Of a stretch of DNA of 7,058 nt, positions 6,947 through 7,058 are shown in pieces. A model generated the notes under the pieces. That model was given only the letters and a program-made list of their open reading frames with translations. It did not search any database and was not told the origin of the DNA. Location: contig LUZV01000176.1 in NCBI GenBank assembly GCA_001603765.1, forward strand, positions 1 through 7,058, given 5' to 3'. The position numbers and the translations under genes were made by a program. Positions within the stretch are counted from its first letter, which is position 1. Every line of letters starts with the position of its first letter. Source of the DNA: Anaerolineales bacterium Chloro_02. GTDB taxonomy: Bacteria > Chloroflexota > Anaerolineae > Anaerolineales > Anaerolineaceae.

Positions 6947-7058
6947 ATATTAGAGCAGGATGCAGTTTTTGTGAAATGCAATATTCCGACCATGTCAGGT
7001 GTGTAAAAAGTTGTAGTAAAATTGATTACATTAGGTATTCGGTTTCCACTATCGAAGG
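6947..7058. other. AT-rich non-coding edge, nothing recognised
   Basis: These 112 bases after the phosphodiesterase-like remnant are richer in A and T than the rest of the window, most of all around 7000-7040. I see no open frame of note, no tRNA, no terminal inverted repeat and no clear hairpin followed by a T run. The composition shift fits intergenic or island-junction DNA. Confidence 0.4.

Noticed and set aside
1..7058. CRISPR array, tRNA or rRNA genes, or insertion sequence ends
   Set aside because: No regularly spaced repeats, no cloverleaf-like segment and no terminal inverted repeats or transposase motifs were seen on either strand.

Overview
The window looks like part of a bacterial defence or restriction-modification island. 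Base composition is close to balanced, Shine-Dalgarno sites are conventional, and the genes encode phage-defence type proteins. A proteobacterial host is the best guess, but nothing here fixes the lineage, and no rRNA, tRNA, CRISPR array or complete insertion sequence is visible.

Layout from left to right. (1) 27-944, plus strand: the C-terminal two thirds of a phospholipase-D-superfamily nuclease. The frame keeps the GSNN part of the HKD catalytic motif and a separate C-terminal domain, but it closes at a stop just upstream, before any His-x-Lys, and has no credible start, so the gene is broken or frameshifted. (2) 941-3853, minus: a 970-residue tandem DNA amino-methyltransferase with two complete catalytic halves, each carrying a DPF-glycine loop and TSPPY, and a ribbon-helix-helix-like N-terminus. 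Its stop overlaps the nuclease stop tail to tail. (3) 3979-6276, minus: a 765-residue SMC/Rad50-like ATPase (AAA_13 type) with a CPFC zinc hook and a C-terminal tail whose R-x3-E and later His-His recall the anticodon nucleases RloC and PrrC. (4) 6301-6609, minus: a 102-residue protein of unknown function with an excellent ribosome binding site. (5) 6610-7058: no intact gene; a plus-strand fragment ending at 6946 reads like the C-terminus of a type I phosphodiesterase/nucleotide pyrophosphatase.

The three minus-strand genes run small protein, ATPase, methyltransferase, with gaps of 24 and 125 bases, and probably form one operon; the 125-base gap may hold a second promoter for the methyltransferase. 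My reading is inference. The nuclease fragment and the tandem methyltransferase are the remains of a restriction-modification pair for an asymmetric site, in the style of BfiI, where a PLD-family nuclease works with two methyltransferases. The ATPase is a candidate tRNase or other abortive-infection effector that responds to failure of restriction or modification, as PrrC and RloC do beside type I systems. With the nuclease broken, the surviving operon may act alone as small protein, zinc-hook ATPase and tandem methyltransferase. I do not recognise that trio as a named system.
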